NCBI GenBank assembly: GCA_963932465.1
Contig: OZ010786.1
Span: 540,085,073-540,149,072 of the forward strand
Reading direction: 5' to 3'
DNA from: Maratus speciosus
Taxonomy: Eukaryota; Arthropoda; Arachnida; Araneae; Salticidae
DNA length: 64,000 nt
Below are positions 11,414-24,247 of this stretch, piece after piece; within the stretch, counting starts at the first letter, position 1; each line of letters begins with the position of its first letter. The translations under genes were made by a program, and so were the position numbers. The notes under the pieces were generated by a model, which did not search any database, was not told where the DNA came from, and saw only the letters and a list, made by a program, of their open reading frames with translations.

Positions 11414-13390
11414 ATTTTATGCAGGCTTCATAAAAGTTATAATAATATTATATCGGAAAATAATTTCTAAAGTTAATTTATGAATTTACTCCCCATGGTA
11501 GAGCATGTACGGCCTCTTTATACTTTATTTTATGTGCTTTAATTGTGGCTACTTTACGAAATTAATAAAATAATCTGGATAGATTTCACTTGATTTTCTG
11601 AGCAAAGATGTACCTGTTCATATTAGTAAAGAAATATATTTTTGATATTATTTATACGATTGATGCGGCAAGATTTTCACCCTTTTTAGAACGCTAGATA
11701 TCGCGGCTTCCGATACTATTGCTTGATTACGTGGCTGCAATATTTATCAACTGTCACATTTCTTTGGATATTTTTAGTGTAGAATCAATCACAAAACGTT
11801 TTGAAATAGAATTTAAAAAGGATGAAATGCCTAATATGTTGCTTGTCTTTTTCGAAAATCTATACAGTTCTTTAAATAGTCACCTATAGCATATTCGTCA
11901 AAGTAAGCTCAATAGAAAGTACCATTCAGAAAAGTTTTCCGTTTCGGAAACATCATGTTCACTCACGTATTTATATACAAATCATGATTAGTGTACATCA
12001 CATGCACCATGACCCAACAAAGAAAATTTAACAAAATTAAAAAAAGGCAATATTTCAATTCTTAATATTTGGAAGATATTTAATTCTATAACAAAATATA
12101 GAACTATGATTTTTGACTATTATTTAAATTAGAATAATTCGAAAGAAATCGGCAATAAATTCTATTAACAAGTTCATGTCTTTTACTTATGTTATCCGAA
12201 AACATTAATTAAAAATTATGTTATTTTTTTAAATAATTCACACTTTTCTTTTATAATCACAGACATATTATGTCATTATGTCGATAGCAAAATACATAAA
12301 TTTTCAAATTAATAAAATATCTAAAATCACAACCAAAAAAAAAAGTTATGTAATGTAAAAATAAGTCCTATTTTTCCCTAAAGTTAACATTTTGGAAAAT
12401 AAATGATTTATTTTCTTTAAAAATTGAATTATGCAAAATTGAATTAAAGTTTTTTCTTGTTATTTTTATGATTCCTTTAAACATTGATTTCTTTTATGAA
12501 GATATGATTTCCACGTTTCTCGATGCGTAATATTTGTTAATTTAGTGCAGTGTGTATTCATTTCATACGTTATAAAATAAATAAATATCCTTTGAGGTGA
12601 CAGAATTAATTTAAAGTTATTATATTTACTTATTTTTTTATTCTCTTTAGTAAACAGAAAAATAAATTATTTTTTGTAATTATTATACTCGTATATATGT
12701 AAATTGAATAAATTGAAAAGTATCATTAAATAAACTAAAATTGAACATAATAATTATTGTATGTTGAAAGATTTGTTCTTTTCTTGTTTAATGTACCGCA
12801 CTGTTTACATGTTCATAATTGAAAATAATTAGATTACTAGTTTTATGAACAATTAGAAAAATGTATATTTATCAAGATGACTTTGATTTCATATTAACTT
12901 TATTAATTATAATGTGTAATTTTACCACATAATTTAAAGAAATTCTTCGTCATAAATGTGGTATTAAAATGAGACTTTTATCTATTAATTTTCGGGAACA
13001 TTTTTAACCCATTTTCGTTTTAGTTAGTCACACAAAAAAGAAATTAAAAAATACCCTGATGAATAATATTTGAAAATTTAGTTCCAGTTCCCATAGTTTT
13101 ATTTTAAACTTTCGTGTAAAATAAAATTTCGCATATAAAAATTAAGTTTTTTAATAAATTTGAATAGACTGTATGGAAATAAAATTAAGAAAATTATTTT
13201 ATATTACACACAGTGACTGGTTGCAATACATATTAAACCTTAAATTTATGTATGTGTTTTAGTGTATAGCAATGTGCTCCATTTCAATATTTTTAAATAA
13301 TGCAAAGCCTGTTTTTCTTAGTCGAATGGATAAATAACTGAACATCTTTAAATACATAGGTTAAACTAAACGTAATAAAAAAATTCATAC
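10980..13390. other. AT-rich stretch, no gene seen
   Basis: This is a 2.4-kb AT-rich region. Apart from an (AC)n/(TA)n microsatellite at about 11366-11410 I see no coding sequence, RNA gene or element ends. Confidence 0.6.
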
Positions 13391-13397
13391 GTATATA

Positions 13398-13757
13398 CCT
13401 GGTGTCCCAAAAATGACTGATAGAATTTAAAATTCAATAACTTGCAATCAGTGACAGATATTAACATATATATATATATATATATATATATTGCAGGAAT
13501 GTTGTGTAAAATGTCAGGAGTTTTTGTGCTGTAATTTTCAGTTTTAGTTATAAATAGCATCGATAGATGGCGCTGCAAGCAATAACCGCTAAATCCAGGC
13601 TCAATGTTTCGCCCTCTCTCTTCTTCCATGCGAAAAAAGGGGATTAAAATGCATTGAATGGATCCCGAAGTACCAAAAATAGGGTCTGGACTGAGAACCT
13701 ATTGCTCCCAGTGCCATCTGTTTTTTGAAATTCAAACTAAAATCAAGGATCAGTGTG

Positions 13758-13809
<52 letters not shown>

Positions 13810-13912
13810 CTGATATCACATATAACATTCCTGAAAGGATTTTTTTAAATATCTGTCACCGTTCGCAAGTTATTGAATTTTAAAATCAATAAGTCATTTT
13901 TGGGACACCCGG
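13398..13912. mobile_element. palindromic MITE with TA duplication, copy 1
   Basis: Inverted ends are cctggtgtcccaaaaatgac and its inverse, gtcatttttgggacacccgg. TA flanks both (13396-13397, 13913-13914). Paired inner blocks ('aattcaataacttgcaa', 'tcaggagttttt', 'gatggcgctg') make the whole unit nearly symmetric. It contains a (TA)n run at about 13467-13491 and a 49-base A run at 13758-13806. No coding capacity. It is homologous to 38885-39340 and 18752-19255. Confidence 0.85.
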
Positions 13913-14452
13913 TATATGCATACATATGTTTATTATTATGCGACTGAAATATTTTAAGATGCAATAATAAAGCAACAAACATTTTATATATATTTTTTTT
14001 ATTTCAGTGGATTAATCAGTTATAAAAACAATTTACGTATAAAATTTGATTACAAAACAAAATTTTAAACGGCATGCTCTAAACTATTATAAGTCTTGCA
14101 GTTTTAATTCCTGTGAAATGGCATCAGTACAATTTAGGTTTTCGCGTGAAGTTACATAACATTTTTTTTTTTTTTTTTTTTTTTTTTGATAAATGTCCAG
14201 CATTATATCTTTGTTTTAACATTCAATATGGTCCAAGTAAAATATTTTTCGGCGCAAGATTCTGACCTACGATTTCAGAGTAAATTTTCATGATAAGATA
14301 ATTATTAAATAAGTGGAATGGATAGTTAAAAAAAACATTAAAAATATAATAACTATTTAAAAATGTAAGGTACAGAGTCTGTGCAAACTTAAAAAAAAAT
14401 CATACTAAAAGAAGTAATGCTCGGAAAATTTCGGCTTGATAATGGTCAAATA

Positions 14453-15226
14453 TGGTCAAAGGGACATTGGATTTTTTTCCAATATGAAATAAAAAAGAAT
14501 GATTTCAAAAGTAACCAAAAAAGGGGGGTTCACGCGTCATATAGAGACGTTTTTTGCAAATCCAGCCAACGCAAACAGACAATGTAAGAAATCAAAATAA
14601 CATGACACTGTGCATTTATTTTATAGTAAAAAAATTTAAACATAAACACCACCAGCTGGTGTTAGGTAAGTCAATACACCTATTACAGCTGAGCCTAGCA
14701 TGTGGTGCCCTCTTCGTTCCATCAAATGACATCTTTCAGTTCCACCGAATTGGCTGCTGAGCACAAATACACACTAAACTTGGAGTATCTTAACAATAAA
14801 GTATCTGCCGCGGTCATGCCTGGAAACCGAGAAAGGCATTCAGTCGTAAAACATCGACTTTTCACTTGGTCTTCAGTAATAGTGCCCAACAGGAACGTCA
14901 TAACTTCACGTGCAATTTGGGGTGCGGCACCATTGTGCATGGAGGTAATTGCCTGTAGGTAAACGCATGTCATTTCTGCAATGCAGGCACAACGAGGTTA
15001 GGCAAGAGCCCTTGACTTGCTTAATACATAGTGGTGGTAGTCAAGTTGAACATTGTTTACATCGAAATAAATGCACGGTGTCATGTTATTGTGATTTGTT
15101 TCACTGTCTGTTTTTGTTTGCCTTATTTACATAAAACGTCTCAGTATGAAATGTGAGATCCTTCATTCGGTTACTTTTGGAAATATATTTTTATACATGG
15201 TGGAAAAACTCAATGTCCCTCTGACA
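14453..15226. mobile_element. Tc1/mariner-type remnant with ~190-bp inverted ends
   Basis: TA at 14451-14452 and 15227-15228 flanks inverted ends with 'agggacattg' at each tip. Inside these, the arms share 'aaaagtaacc', 'agacgtttt', 'ataacatgacac' and 'gtgcatttatt'. The unpaired centre carries a decayed transposase segment on the minus strand. This is a deletion derivative whose arms may include former coding flanks. Confidence 0.7.
14640..15010 (-). pseudogene. decayed DDE transposase fragment
   Basis: The minus strand reads MTCVYLQAITSMHNGAAPQI and continues with AREVMTFLLG, a ..FTTE..SRFP block and ..ELKDVI. This matches the layout of a Tc1/mariner-type transposase C-terminal half. 'HNGAAPQIAR' stands where such proteins have a D-GAPPH-R motif around the second catalytic Asp, followed by a WPSRSPD-like stretch and a Y-K-VY stretch. 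Here the catalytic Asp is Asn, and the PD motif is broken (SRFPGMT). Beyond ELKDVI the frame is lost but resumes as HHMLGSAVIGVLT towards 14640. The N-terminal half and the first catalytic Asp are absent. It lies inside the 14453-15226 element and cannot be functional. The superfamily is likely, the exact family unknown. Confidence 0.6.
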
Positions 15227-15230
15227 TATT

Positions 15231-16190
15231 CACGCAAATCGAATTTTTTTCTCAGTATTACTTCTTTTATTATGATTTTGATACGTTTGCACAAAATTAT
15301 GACGAATCCTGTAACTAAGCAAATGTGATAACATGACATATGCTTCTGGAAAGATTTACTCCCGGATTTCTTTTATAAAGAAAGCTTTTGGAATCGTTCA
15401 TTCAAATAAAACGGTCTTACTCTGTTGTTGATTAAAAATAAAATTTCAATTTCTATGCTTATTATTTAAGCTTTTATTTTGATACCCGACTTATATGTCG
15501 CAGCTCTAAAATTTGACTAATTTTTTAGTTTCAAAAATTGCCGTTAGACGCATTAATATTTCAATTACGTGCCAGTACTGTAGACAATTTTTATATTCGC
15601 TCGTACTATAATATACAAAAATTTTCTTTCCTGTAGATGTATCGTGAAATTATCATTTTAGAAGCATAAAGGAGACATTGATTTTCAAAAGTTGGTACCA
15701 AATGAATAAAAAAGTAGTTACTTGGACGTGGGGTGTCCGTATCCCAAATAAAAAGCTTAATATATGGTGATTTACGATACCTTTTTATTTATGTTTATCT
15801 TACATACTGTATAATGTAAGCTAGAAATATAACATACAAAGAAATAACATTTAAATGCGCATTATAATTTAAAAAGCAATTTGTAAAAACAAGAGAAATA
15901 CAAATTGTGTAAATTGAAGACAAAGTATATCATAACTGTAAGCATTTAGCAAAAACGTTTAAATACTTATTTTCAGTATGAATAACAAATAGAAAAACGT
16001 TCATTTATGTTTCCTTATGAACTCATTCCTCAATTATCACTTTTCTCACTGATTAAGTAAATAATGAAAATAAATTTATCTTGGTTTTATATAATAATAA
16101 CTGATCGAGACATTGACTCTAATTTCGGTTTGATAAATTCTATTTCAAATATTCGTGGGAAATATTATTTAAAGAATTTTTCTTATAAAG
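15231..16190. other. AT-rich stretch, no gene seen
   Basis: AT-rich sequence with no recognised gene or element. It ends in (TA)n and (AC)n tracts at about 16196-16262, just before the pogo-like element. Confidence 0.55.
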
Positions 16191-16265
16191 AGGATGTATA
16201 TATATATATAATTTATCATGTGATATAAATACACACGAAAACACACACACACACACACATATATA

Positions 16266-18065
16266 GGGGAGAGTAGCCAAATTTGGACCACTTCACTTAT
16301 TTTCAGATGTAACTCGCTTAATTCTGGGAATATCTGCAAAAAGATCCTTACACAGGGTCAATCTATTAATCTACTAACTAAATAAATATTTAGATCAATT
16401 TCTTTTTGAAAATATTAAATTTTATTTTAATTTGAAAAATTTGTCAAAAGTGGTCCAAATTCAGCAACTGGTCGCCTAAGTTGGACCCCCAGTCTCACAA
16501 ATTGGACCAAATAATATCCAGTTGTTTTATTGACTAGGGAATAGAACTAATTTTGTTAAAAGCAATGTTTGCGATTAATGAAACAATCAAACAAAATAAC
16601 AGCAATGAAATATAATGAAGTCAAATATCTGAAAATAAGAGTAATCGTTTTAAATCAAAATGTATTCAAAATATTAATCAAAGTTATCAATAATTAAGAT
16701 TTCAAATTACTGAAATAATTGTCAGTTACTTGAATATCATGTAAGAAGTGACGCAAAGCTTATACATGAATTTTGTTTATTGTTTTTGTTTTCCAGCGCA
16801 CGCAACATGGAGCCGTATATGGCAAACTGAACACTGAATCATTTCTGCTATTTCATTTTTCTTACAAATTAGGCAAAACCAATCATTACTGTCTAGAATT
16901 ATTTTTCTTTAGATTCTGAATTATTAGACTTTTTTTTTTTGCAACAGAAATTTTCTTTACTTTATGTTTGTAGTTCTTCTCCTCCATCATTTTCTTGCTA
17001 ATTGCATTACGCCTATTTTTTAAAACTCGATGTTCCAATTGCTTTTATGCTGTGAAAGCTTCCTTTTAGTCTTTTTTTTTCATTTCAAGGTTTAGTTTAT
17101 ATGGCGATGATGTTAACACAACTGTTTTTTGGCTCCCTCTGTACTTTGATTTAACTGAATTTAGCAAGGAAAATAACATTTTTAATGATTTATTTGCTTT
17201 TGGGGAGGATTTGTAGCTGCAGCCTTGTTGCAGGTCAATTTCTTCACAACTTACTATCTCCTTTTTGTTTCCTATATCTTTAACAGCTTTTGCTGTCACG
17301 GGTGTTTTTCTTATAGACTGTTTGTATATGTCGTTTTCAACATTTTCATCAGTATTTGAGATTTTATGCGTTTTAATGGCAAAAAAGTATAATTCTACCC
17401 TCCAGAAGTGTAAAAAGCGTTCCATCACACATATCCTACAGGAGGAAAATGTTTGAATTCAGCTCTGTAAATCAAATATGCCGTAGGAATAAAGAATTCA
17501 AAGAAAATAAAAACAATTACATACAAGATAAAAGGCATTGCAAACAAAATTTATAGCATGGACATGTAAAAACATGTTTATGTTTATATAGGCCTAATCT
17601 GTATAAAAAATTAACCCAGATATACAAATAAAAACTTGCATGGAGATAGTAATCTATTATAAAATATTAAAAAAAATAGTGTACAAAGCGTACCGTCCTC
17701 AACATTCATTACTTCCTTTTCAAATTTATGATCGCATATCTGGTCCAATTTAAGCAACTAAAACTGGCCCAATTATGGCTACTGCGCCATATTTTAAAAC
17801 AGCTAATTTCAAGACTATGAACAAAAACGAAATCAAACAAAAATTAGATCAAATGATTATGAAAAAATTAGATCAAAACAGCTAAATTTAGGTTTTTTTT
17901 AAATTGTCTGAAAGCAGCACGTGGCAGGCAGCTGTTTCTTCTAATGATGAGTGACGTCATTCTGATGAGTAGGATTTCAGCGGTCGATGGAGTATCTTCC
18001 TGTAATTAACGACAGAATGGCAACGGTCCAATTAAAGCAGCGGTCCAAATATGGCTACTCTTCCC
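16266..18065 (-). mobile_element. pogo/Tigger-like DNA element, copy 1 (decayed)
   Basis: Inverted ends are ggggagagtagccaaatttg and, on the other side, gggaagagtagccatatttg (minus strand). TA flanks both (16264-16265, 18066-18067). The motif 'tggtccaaat' or its inverse recurs several times inside both ends (near 16290, 16450, 17740, 18025). TA duplications and such ends fit pogo/Tigger elements. Only the 3' part of a transposase remains, on the minus strand. A second copy is at 44386-46045. Confidence 0.7.
16791..17428 (-). pseudogene. transposase C-terminal remnant with PHD-like zinc finger
   Basis: An open stretch of 120 residues (17428-17066) is rich in Lys and Ser with no fold I recognise. 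After several stops and frame changes the same strand encodes DWFCLICKKNEIAEMIQCSV then CHIRLHVACAGK (16884 to about 16791). The spacing C-x2-C ... C-x2-C-H ... H-x2-C is that of a PHD-like C4HC3 finger. Such a finger forms the C-terminus of many arthropod pogo/Tigger/Jerky-type (DDE_1) transposases. The CENP-B-type DNA-binding and DDE catalytic parts are missing. The start codon at 17428 is only the first Met of the open stretch, not a real start. Non-functional. Class assignment rests on the finger plus the element ends. Confidence 0.55.

Positions 18066-18066
<1 letters not shown>

Positions 18067-18102
<36 letters not shown>
18067..18102. repeat. (TA)n microsatellite
   Basis: About 18 TA units directly at the right end of the pogo-like element. 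The TA target and the microsatellite merge. Confidence 0.9.
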
Positions 18103-18104
<2 letters not shown>

Positions 18105-18414
18105 ACTTTCCGGTGACGTATACAAAAAAAAATTACATGCGTGCGCAAGCCGGGTATAAAATAAAAGCTTAAAATTGAAACACATAAAGTGCTATTTCCA
18201 TATTATGAACATCAAAAGAAGACGTTTTTATAGGAATGCACGAGCGTACGATTTTAAACGCTTTTCGGGGATTCAAGTAGACAAGCTTTGCAATACCATA
18301 TATCCTTACTTTGCATTTGCGTATTTTTTTTATATTTGTACTAGATATTATACTTTTCAATGCTTTTTATTTCGTTTTCATTCTACATATGAAAGATCCT
18401 TTGAAAATTAGGCC

Positions 18415-18652
18415 CCACCAGTGGCCGAGAGGTTCTGCTCTCGAAGCTGGTAGACGGGAGGTGCTGGGTTCGATCCCAATCGCGCCCGTCGGCCTAATCG
18501 TTCGGAGTTTTCGTGGTTTTCTTCGAGCCGTGAATCTTCCATGCGTTAATACGGATTAGGTTCCCTTAGAAAGACCCCCACGGAGGGCACTCCCCCCGGG
18601 CCTATATCCCTCGTGTAGATAATTGGCCGTCAAAAATAAACCAACCAACCAA
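18415..18652 (+). mobile_element. tRNA-derived SINE with perfect target duplication
   Basis: The 238-bp body is flanked by identical 17-base duplications, cctttgaaaattaggcc, at 18398-18414 and 18653-18669. The head is tRNA-like, with a Pol III A box (gtggccgagagg, 18421-18432) and a B box (ggttcgatccc, 18467-18477). It ends in a short (ccaa)n tail, 'aaccaaccaaccaacc'. The internal promoter, simple-repeat tail and long target duplication are diagnostic of a SINE moved by LINE machinery. The A-box context resembles class II tRNAs (Ser/Leu), but the parent is not certain. The perfect duplication suggests a fairly recent insertion. Confidence 0.9.
18421..18477 (+). promoter_or_regulatory. internal Pol III promoter (A and B boxes)
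   Basis: A box gtggccgagagg at 18421-18432 and B box ggttcgatccc at 18467-18477, about 35 bases apart. Spacing and sequence are as in tRNA genes. The full cloverleaf is not kept. Confidence 0.8.
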
Positions 18653-18751
18653 CCTTTGAAAATTAGGCCGTGTGATATAATGCGAATATACCTAAGTGTA
18701 GAAAGGTACTGTCTGAAATAGTGGGAGCGCGGAATATGCAGTATATATATA

Positions 18752-19255
18752 CCGAGTGTGCTGAAATCTACTGACTATTTTTTAAACTCAATAACTTGCA
18801 AATGTTGACAGCTATTAAAATTTTTCTTGCAGAAGGGTTATATAAGATGTCAGTACATTTTACTTTAATTCTCGGTTTTAGTGCCAAATGACAGAGATGG
18901 TGCTGAAAGCAATAGGCGCGAAATGAAGGTCAAAACCGAAATCATCCAGCATTGATGCAAAGTCAGGAGTTAAATAATTTGGGCCCTAAGAACAAAATTG
19001 TATTTGTGAAGACCCACTAACATATATTTAACCTTCTTCAATTGCATCAATGCTGAGTGATTTCGGTTTTAGACTCTATTGGGCGCCTATTGCTGGTATC
19101 ACGAATATCGTTGCTATTTGGAAGCAAAACAAGTATTCATAGTTAAAAATATCCTGATATCTTACATAACCATCCTGCAAGAGTTCGTTTAATAGCTGTC
19201 ACCATTTACAAGTTATTGGATTTTAATAACAGCCAGTCCATTTTAAGACACCCGA
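18752..19255. mobile_element. palindromic MITE with TA duplication, copy 2 (diverged)
   Basis: TA at 18750-18751 and 19256-19257. The ends (ccgagtgtgctgaaatctac / its inverse ...ttaagacacccga) and the 'aataacttgcaaatg..gacag' block match 13398-13912. Inner inverted blocks, such as 'ccgaaatcatccagcattga' against 'tcaatgctgagtgatttcgg', make it almost a complete palindrome. No coding capacity. Confidence 0.8.
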
Positions 19256-19259
19256 TATG

Positions 19260-21390
19260 ATTCTATGAAAACTATTATTTGTGTATATGAACCTCAACAT
19301 ACTTATTCCTAATCCTTATAATCTGCTGTAAACAAAAATATTTAAACTGAATTATATTTCAAGATGTATACCAAATAAAAGGGCATGAAGTGTATTTTAG
19401 AAACAGATAGGGAAATAAAATTTTAATTAAGATTATTTTTATAAGCATTTTTATGAAAATACACGAAAGCCCTCAAGACGCTCGAAGGGTTAAGAACAAC
19501 GATTTAAAGCGTTTATTACTTTGTTTTGTCTCATTCATTTCAATACTTCACACTCTCTTTGAATCTTCTCTCACTATCATTTAAATAGACTTAAGAGGTA
19601 GGATAAAGTACATTTCCATGTTGTTACATATCAATCGATAACATTTTCAGAGGTCAACGATCTCGAAATCCCTCTTTCTCCCCATAGCTAAACTCACAAA
19701 TTGTCTTTAAAAATGCAGAATGATCACTAGAAATGAACAAACAATAGAAAATATTTCGATATCCTTTCCCCTTTATCCTCAAAACATTCAAGAAGCAATG
19801 CGGATATTTTATCAAAGAGTTAGTCGAAAAAGAGGTCCTTAATTCATAATCAAAACGCTAAGTGTACTAATCTCAATACGTACCGTATATTAGAGAATCA
19901 AGGATTTGTGAAAGTTTAGAAAATTAAATTGAAATTAATTTGCTTCGGAAACTTTCTAAACTGCAATAATACTCATTTTAATCTTTATTTAGAAATAAGG
20001 ATTAAAGAACATTTTAAGATGAAATATTTTACTGCCGTACTTTTGATGGACATATATCGCCACCAAGATAAATAAATGTCCGGAAGAAAACTAATTTCTT
20101 CCGTTACGTTAACATTCTGACATTTTAAATTAGCCATAAATATTTCTAAATGATAATTAGTTCAACATTGAAAATCCCGGGATGATGAAACAACGTTATA
20201 TGATTTAATCAATCTCAATAACTCAAAAAACTAAAGATAACTATTTTATTATTATTATTCTTTATTTTAAAATGTAAGCATTTATTCATTCTATGAGATT
20301 TAGTTATCAATGAAACAGGACATGTAAAAAGCTCTCATTATATAATTTTAAGATGTACCTATTAAATAAGAGAAAATGTTGGTTCATCGTTGCTCAATAA
20401 CATATACACAAATATTACATTTTCCTAAAGGATGCTGTTCAAACCATATGTCATAGAATAAAATTATCCCTCTAAAATAAAAAAAGGGAAACTGTGAATT
20501 AGCTACACCGGAAGCTTTTTTCAATCGAAAGAAAAAGTGGATCCATGAAAGGATAAGCGCATAAAAAAGGGGGTAAGTTCCAATTTAATTACCATAAAAT
20601 GGGTATATATTTATTGTTTTATCTAAATAAAGTTAATATTTATCGTATAAATAAATCATCGAACCCATGCCTATTTAAGAGAATTCAAAATCTTATCAAC
20701 TTTTACTGTATCAAAATTTCATTAAATTGATGATTTTATCATTTAGATGAAAAAACGACAAAATTTAAAAGTTGAAATACAATAAACATGGTCCAATTAT
20801 ATAACTTTAAAGAAAATATATTTATCAACTTTTAAGCTTTTTTAATAACCTAGTTTACGGTGTCATACTAATAGTACATTACAATAAACATTTTATGGTG
20901 AAAAAAAATGAAATTGAAAATCATTTTTAAACTGCTGAACTGAGCTGTTTTATATTGCATGAGAAAAAAAGCGAGAGCACCTCAAAACTGGCTCTTAATC
21001 TTTCTAATAACAGTCTCTAAGAAAAATGCGATCTTTACATAACTTTCTAAAATCATGAAACAGTAAGAGTTTATCCGGGCATTAAAACTTTCACGATAGA
21101 ATCTCTGATGGTTAGTCTCTGATTAGATAGATCTCTGATGGCATGAAACTTGAACTTGGGCTATATCGTATTTGACCAGCTTAAGGTAAAAAAAAAAAAA
21201 AGGAAAAACATAATTTTCTGAAAACACTAAGTGATACATTTCGAACGTTTCTCTAAAGGAAGTTTCAGAAGAAATATTAACATATGATGAGAGACAGTCC
21301 AACATATTTTCAAACAATTTCTAGGATACTGATTTAAGAAAATAAATTGCATAAAAATGTTACGGCGAACATCAAGATCATTAGATATGA
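19260..21390. other. AT-rich stretch, no gene seen
   Basis: No coding sequence, RNA gene or element termini were recognised in these 2.1 kb. A short 'gatctctgatgg' repeat lies at about 21100-21140. Confidence 0.55.
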
Positions 21391-21649
21391 AAAAGTCCTT
21401 CCGGCCAGTGCCGGGAGGAAGAGGTAGCTTTCATATTCCTTATTTTAAAAAAGCCAACTTATATTATTCAAACACACGAAGCTCAATTAAGTGGAAACCG
21501 AATGTAGGAGATTCAATACTAATTTTTATCAATACTAAATCATTATGAATAAGAATTTCGCAAAATTAGTCAGCTTTATCCAAGCTGCTTTTATTGAAAG
21601 TAACTTATATTTCGCTGCCAAATTCGGCGATTTCTTAAAGTGCCTGCCA

Positions 21650-23080
21650 TTTTAAGACAACATGGTGGATGAGGCTAACCAGTGAACTTGGTCGAGACCT
21701 TAGTAATTGCTGTGCACATGCTCACTCACATCGGAATCGGTTGATACATACGAGTGCTGTCGCAGGCAAAAAATCAGATTTTTCAAAATGTCATCCACGT
21801 TAGAAATTGAAACTGCTATAACTGGGCCATTTTTTAAGATAAAGACAAACAAAAAATGCTCCTGAATCCTTATATCAAGGTAAAATACTTAAGAAAGAAA
21901 CCTTTTTCAATTTCTAATTTTTTTGCACCTCACTTTAAATATATATATTTTTAATTTAATGGCCGCCATTTTGAAACAAGATGGCTGATGAAGCTGGCCA
22001 GCAAACTTGGTCGAGATATTGATGTATACTATCCACATGCCTTCCTCTATCGAAATAGGCGAATACGTGTGGTATCGCGAGACAAATACAAGATCGTTTC
22101 AAAGTGTTAGCCATGATAGAAATTTAAAGTGTTATAATTCAACCACTTTTTAAGATATAAACAAAAGAACAAATTTTCAGAAACAAAAACTGCTCCAGAA
22201 TCTTTGTATCAAGGCCAAACACATAAAAAAAAATCTTTTTCATTTTCAATTTTTTAATACCTCATTTTAAATTTTAAATTACATTTTTTTTAAAAATGGC
22301 AACCCTTTTGAAACAAGATGGCGAATGAAGCTGGCCAACAAACTCGGTAGAAACATTGGTATGTACTATGTACAGACCAAGTTACATTCAAATCGGTTCA
22401 TAAATACGCCTGTTATCGCGTGACAAAAATCAGGGCGTTTCAAAATGTCAGTCACGGTAGAAATTCAAAATGCTATAACTCAGCCATATTTTAAGATATA
22501 GACGAAACAAAAACTGCTCCCGAATCTTTTTATCAAGATCAAACACATAAGAAAAAATTATTTTTTCAATTTTCAATTTTTTGGTACCACATTTCAAATT
22601 TAAATTTTTCTTAAAATTTTAAATGGCCGCCATTTTTAAAAAAAATGACAGATGAAGCTGGCCAACGAACTCGGTCGAGACATTGGTCTGTACTATGTAT
22701 AAACGAAGTTACATCCAAATCGGTTCATAAATACGCCTTTTATCGCGTGACAAAATTCAGGACGTTTCAAAATGTCAGCTTCGCTAGAAATTCAAAATGC
22801 TATAACTCAGCCATTTTTTAAGATATAGGCGAAACAAAAACTGCTACGGAGTCTTTGTATAAAGGTCAAATACATAAGAAAAAACTATTTTTCCATTTTC
22901 AATTTTTTGGTACCACATTTTAAATTTTAAATTTTTTAAAAAAATTTAAATGGCCGCCATTTTGAAACAAAATGGTGGATGAAGCTGGCCAACGAACTCG
23001 GTCGAGACATTGGCATGTACTATGTACACACCGAATTACATCCAAATCGGTTCATAAATACGAGAGTTACAGTGTGACAT
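21650..23080 (+). repeat. ~330-bp internal tandem repeats (about 5 units)
   Basis: The blocks 'ggccgccattttgaaacaa', 'gatgaagctggccaacgaac', 'tccaaatcggttcataaata' and 'tataactcagccattttt' recur with a spacing of about 330 bases (near 21650, 21961, 22296, 22626, 22956). Units are diverged from each other. Confidence 0.85.
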
Positions 23081-23085
23081 AGGTC

Positions 23086-23189
<104 letters not shown>

Positions 23190-23312
23190 ATTTTGAACGG
23201 AGGGTGGTTTCGGGGTCTGGGGGTCATGATCGATGAAAATATACCAAAATATTTTGAAATCGCTTTCCTCCGAACGGCTGCAATAGGTAGCTTTTTGTAA
23301 AGAAAGCTACCT

Positions 23313-24240
23313 AAAAGGAACATTAGATATCAGAAATGAACCGTGGCGATACTGATCAGTGATCATTGGTATAAATATTATTAAACATTCACAATTTACC
23401 TTGATTTTAAATCACGCATTTATTCAGTTCGCTCGAAGTATGATTTTAATTTATCAGTGATATCAGAAATACCCTAAATGTTGCACTTGATTATACTATG
23501 GGGTGGGATTTATTCAATTGCCAAAGCAGTATTTGCTTTAGTTGCATCAATCAATTCACAAACTGTAGTATTAGAACATCTTAAAAAAGTGTTTTGCTAA
23601 CTTGTAACAAATGGCAACTTCGAAATAAAAAAAAGTACCTTTCAGCAACATTCTCTATAAGTATTTAGAAAAAAAACAGCGCGGAATGGTACAAGTCACA
23701 ATCTTAAAGAGTTTTTAAGTGCCAAAAAATGGCCCTTGTACTCCCTAAATTTAACCAAATTTATATATTCCTCATAAATAGCATACAAAGAATGGTTTTC
23801 TCGAAGTTTTATATGCGTCTAAACTCTCCGAAAATATCTCCGAATATGAATTTCTCCAAATGTCAGAATGAACTCGCAATTTCCTTTCGCTGGAATTTTT
23901 TTAAGAGAATTTTGTTTAAAAAAATCAATACGCTGCCTCATTGAAACTTGTAATTTTTCTGTATATTAAAAATCCATACTTCTTCTGTTAGCAATCTGAT
24001 TTTCATTCCTGTGGTTATTTGAAGAATCATAAACTAAAGCGCGATTTATTATTTTATTTTTATCACTCAATATATATTTCGCATTTATCACTGGGGAACA
24101 ATTTTTAACAGAATTTCTGTTGACTTCGATTTTTCAGCAGATTTTAAGTAAAAAAGAATGCTGATTTCAAAACTGCAATTAGTTTTCTTCTATCATGTAA
24201 AGATTTTTCTCTACAGCTTACATTAACATGACAACTCTAC
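23313..24240. other. AT-rich stretch, no gene seen
   Basis: AT-rich sequence with no convincing gene. An open stretch of 71 codons at 23729-23944 has no similarity I know. Confidence 0.5.
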
Positions 24241-24247
24241 GCTGAAT

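Noticed and set aside
13366..13828. Minus-strand frames of 75-87 codons
   Set aside because: They run through a MITE and its poly-A/(TA)n tracts and are low-complexity artefacts.
18415..18490. Functional tRNA gene
   Set aside because: A and B boxes are present but there is no complete cloverleaf or acceptor stem. The target duplications and tail show a SINE.
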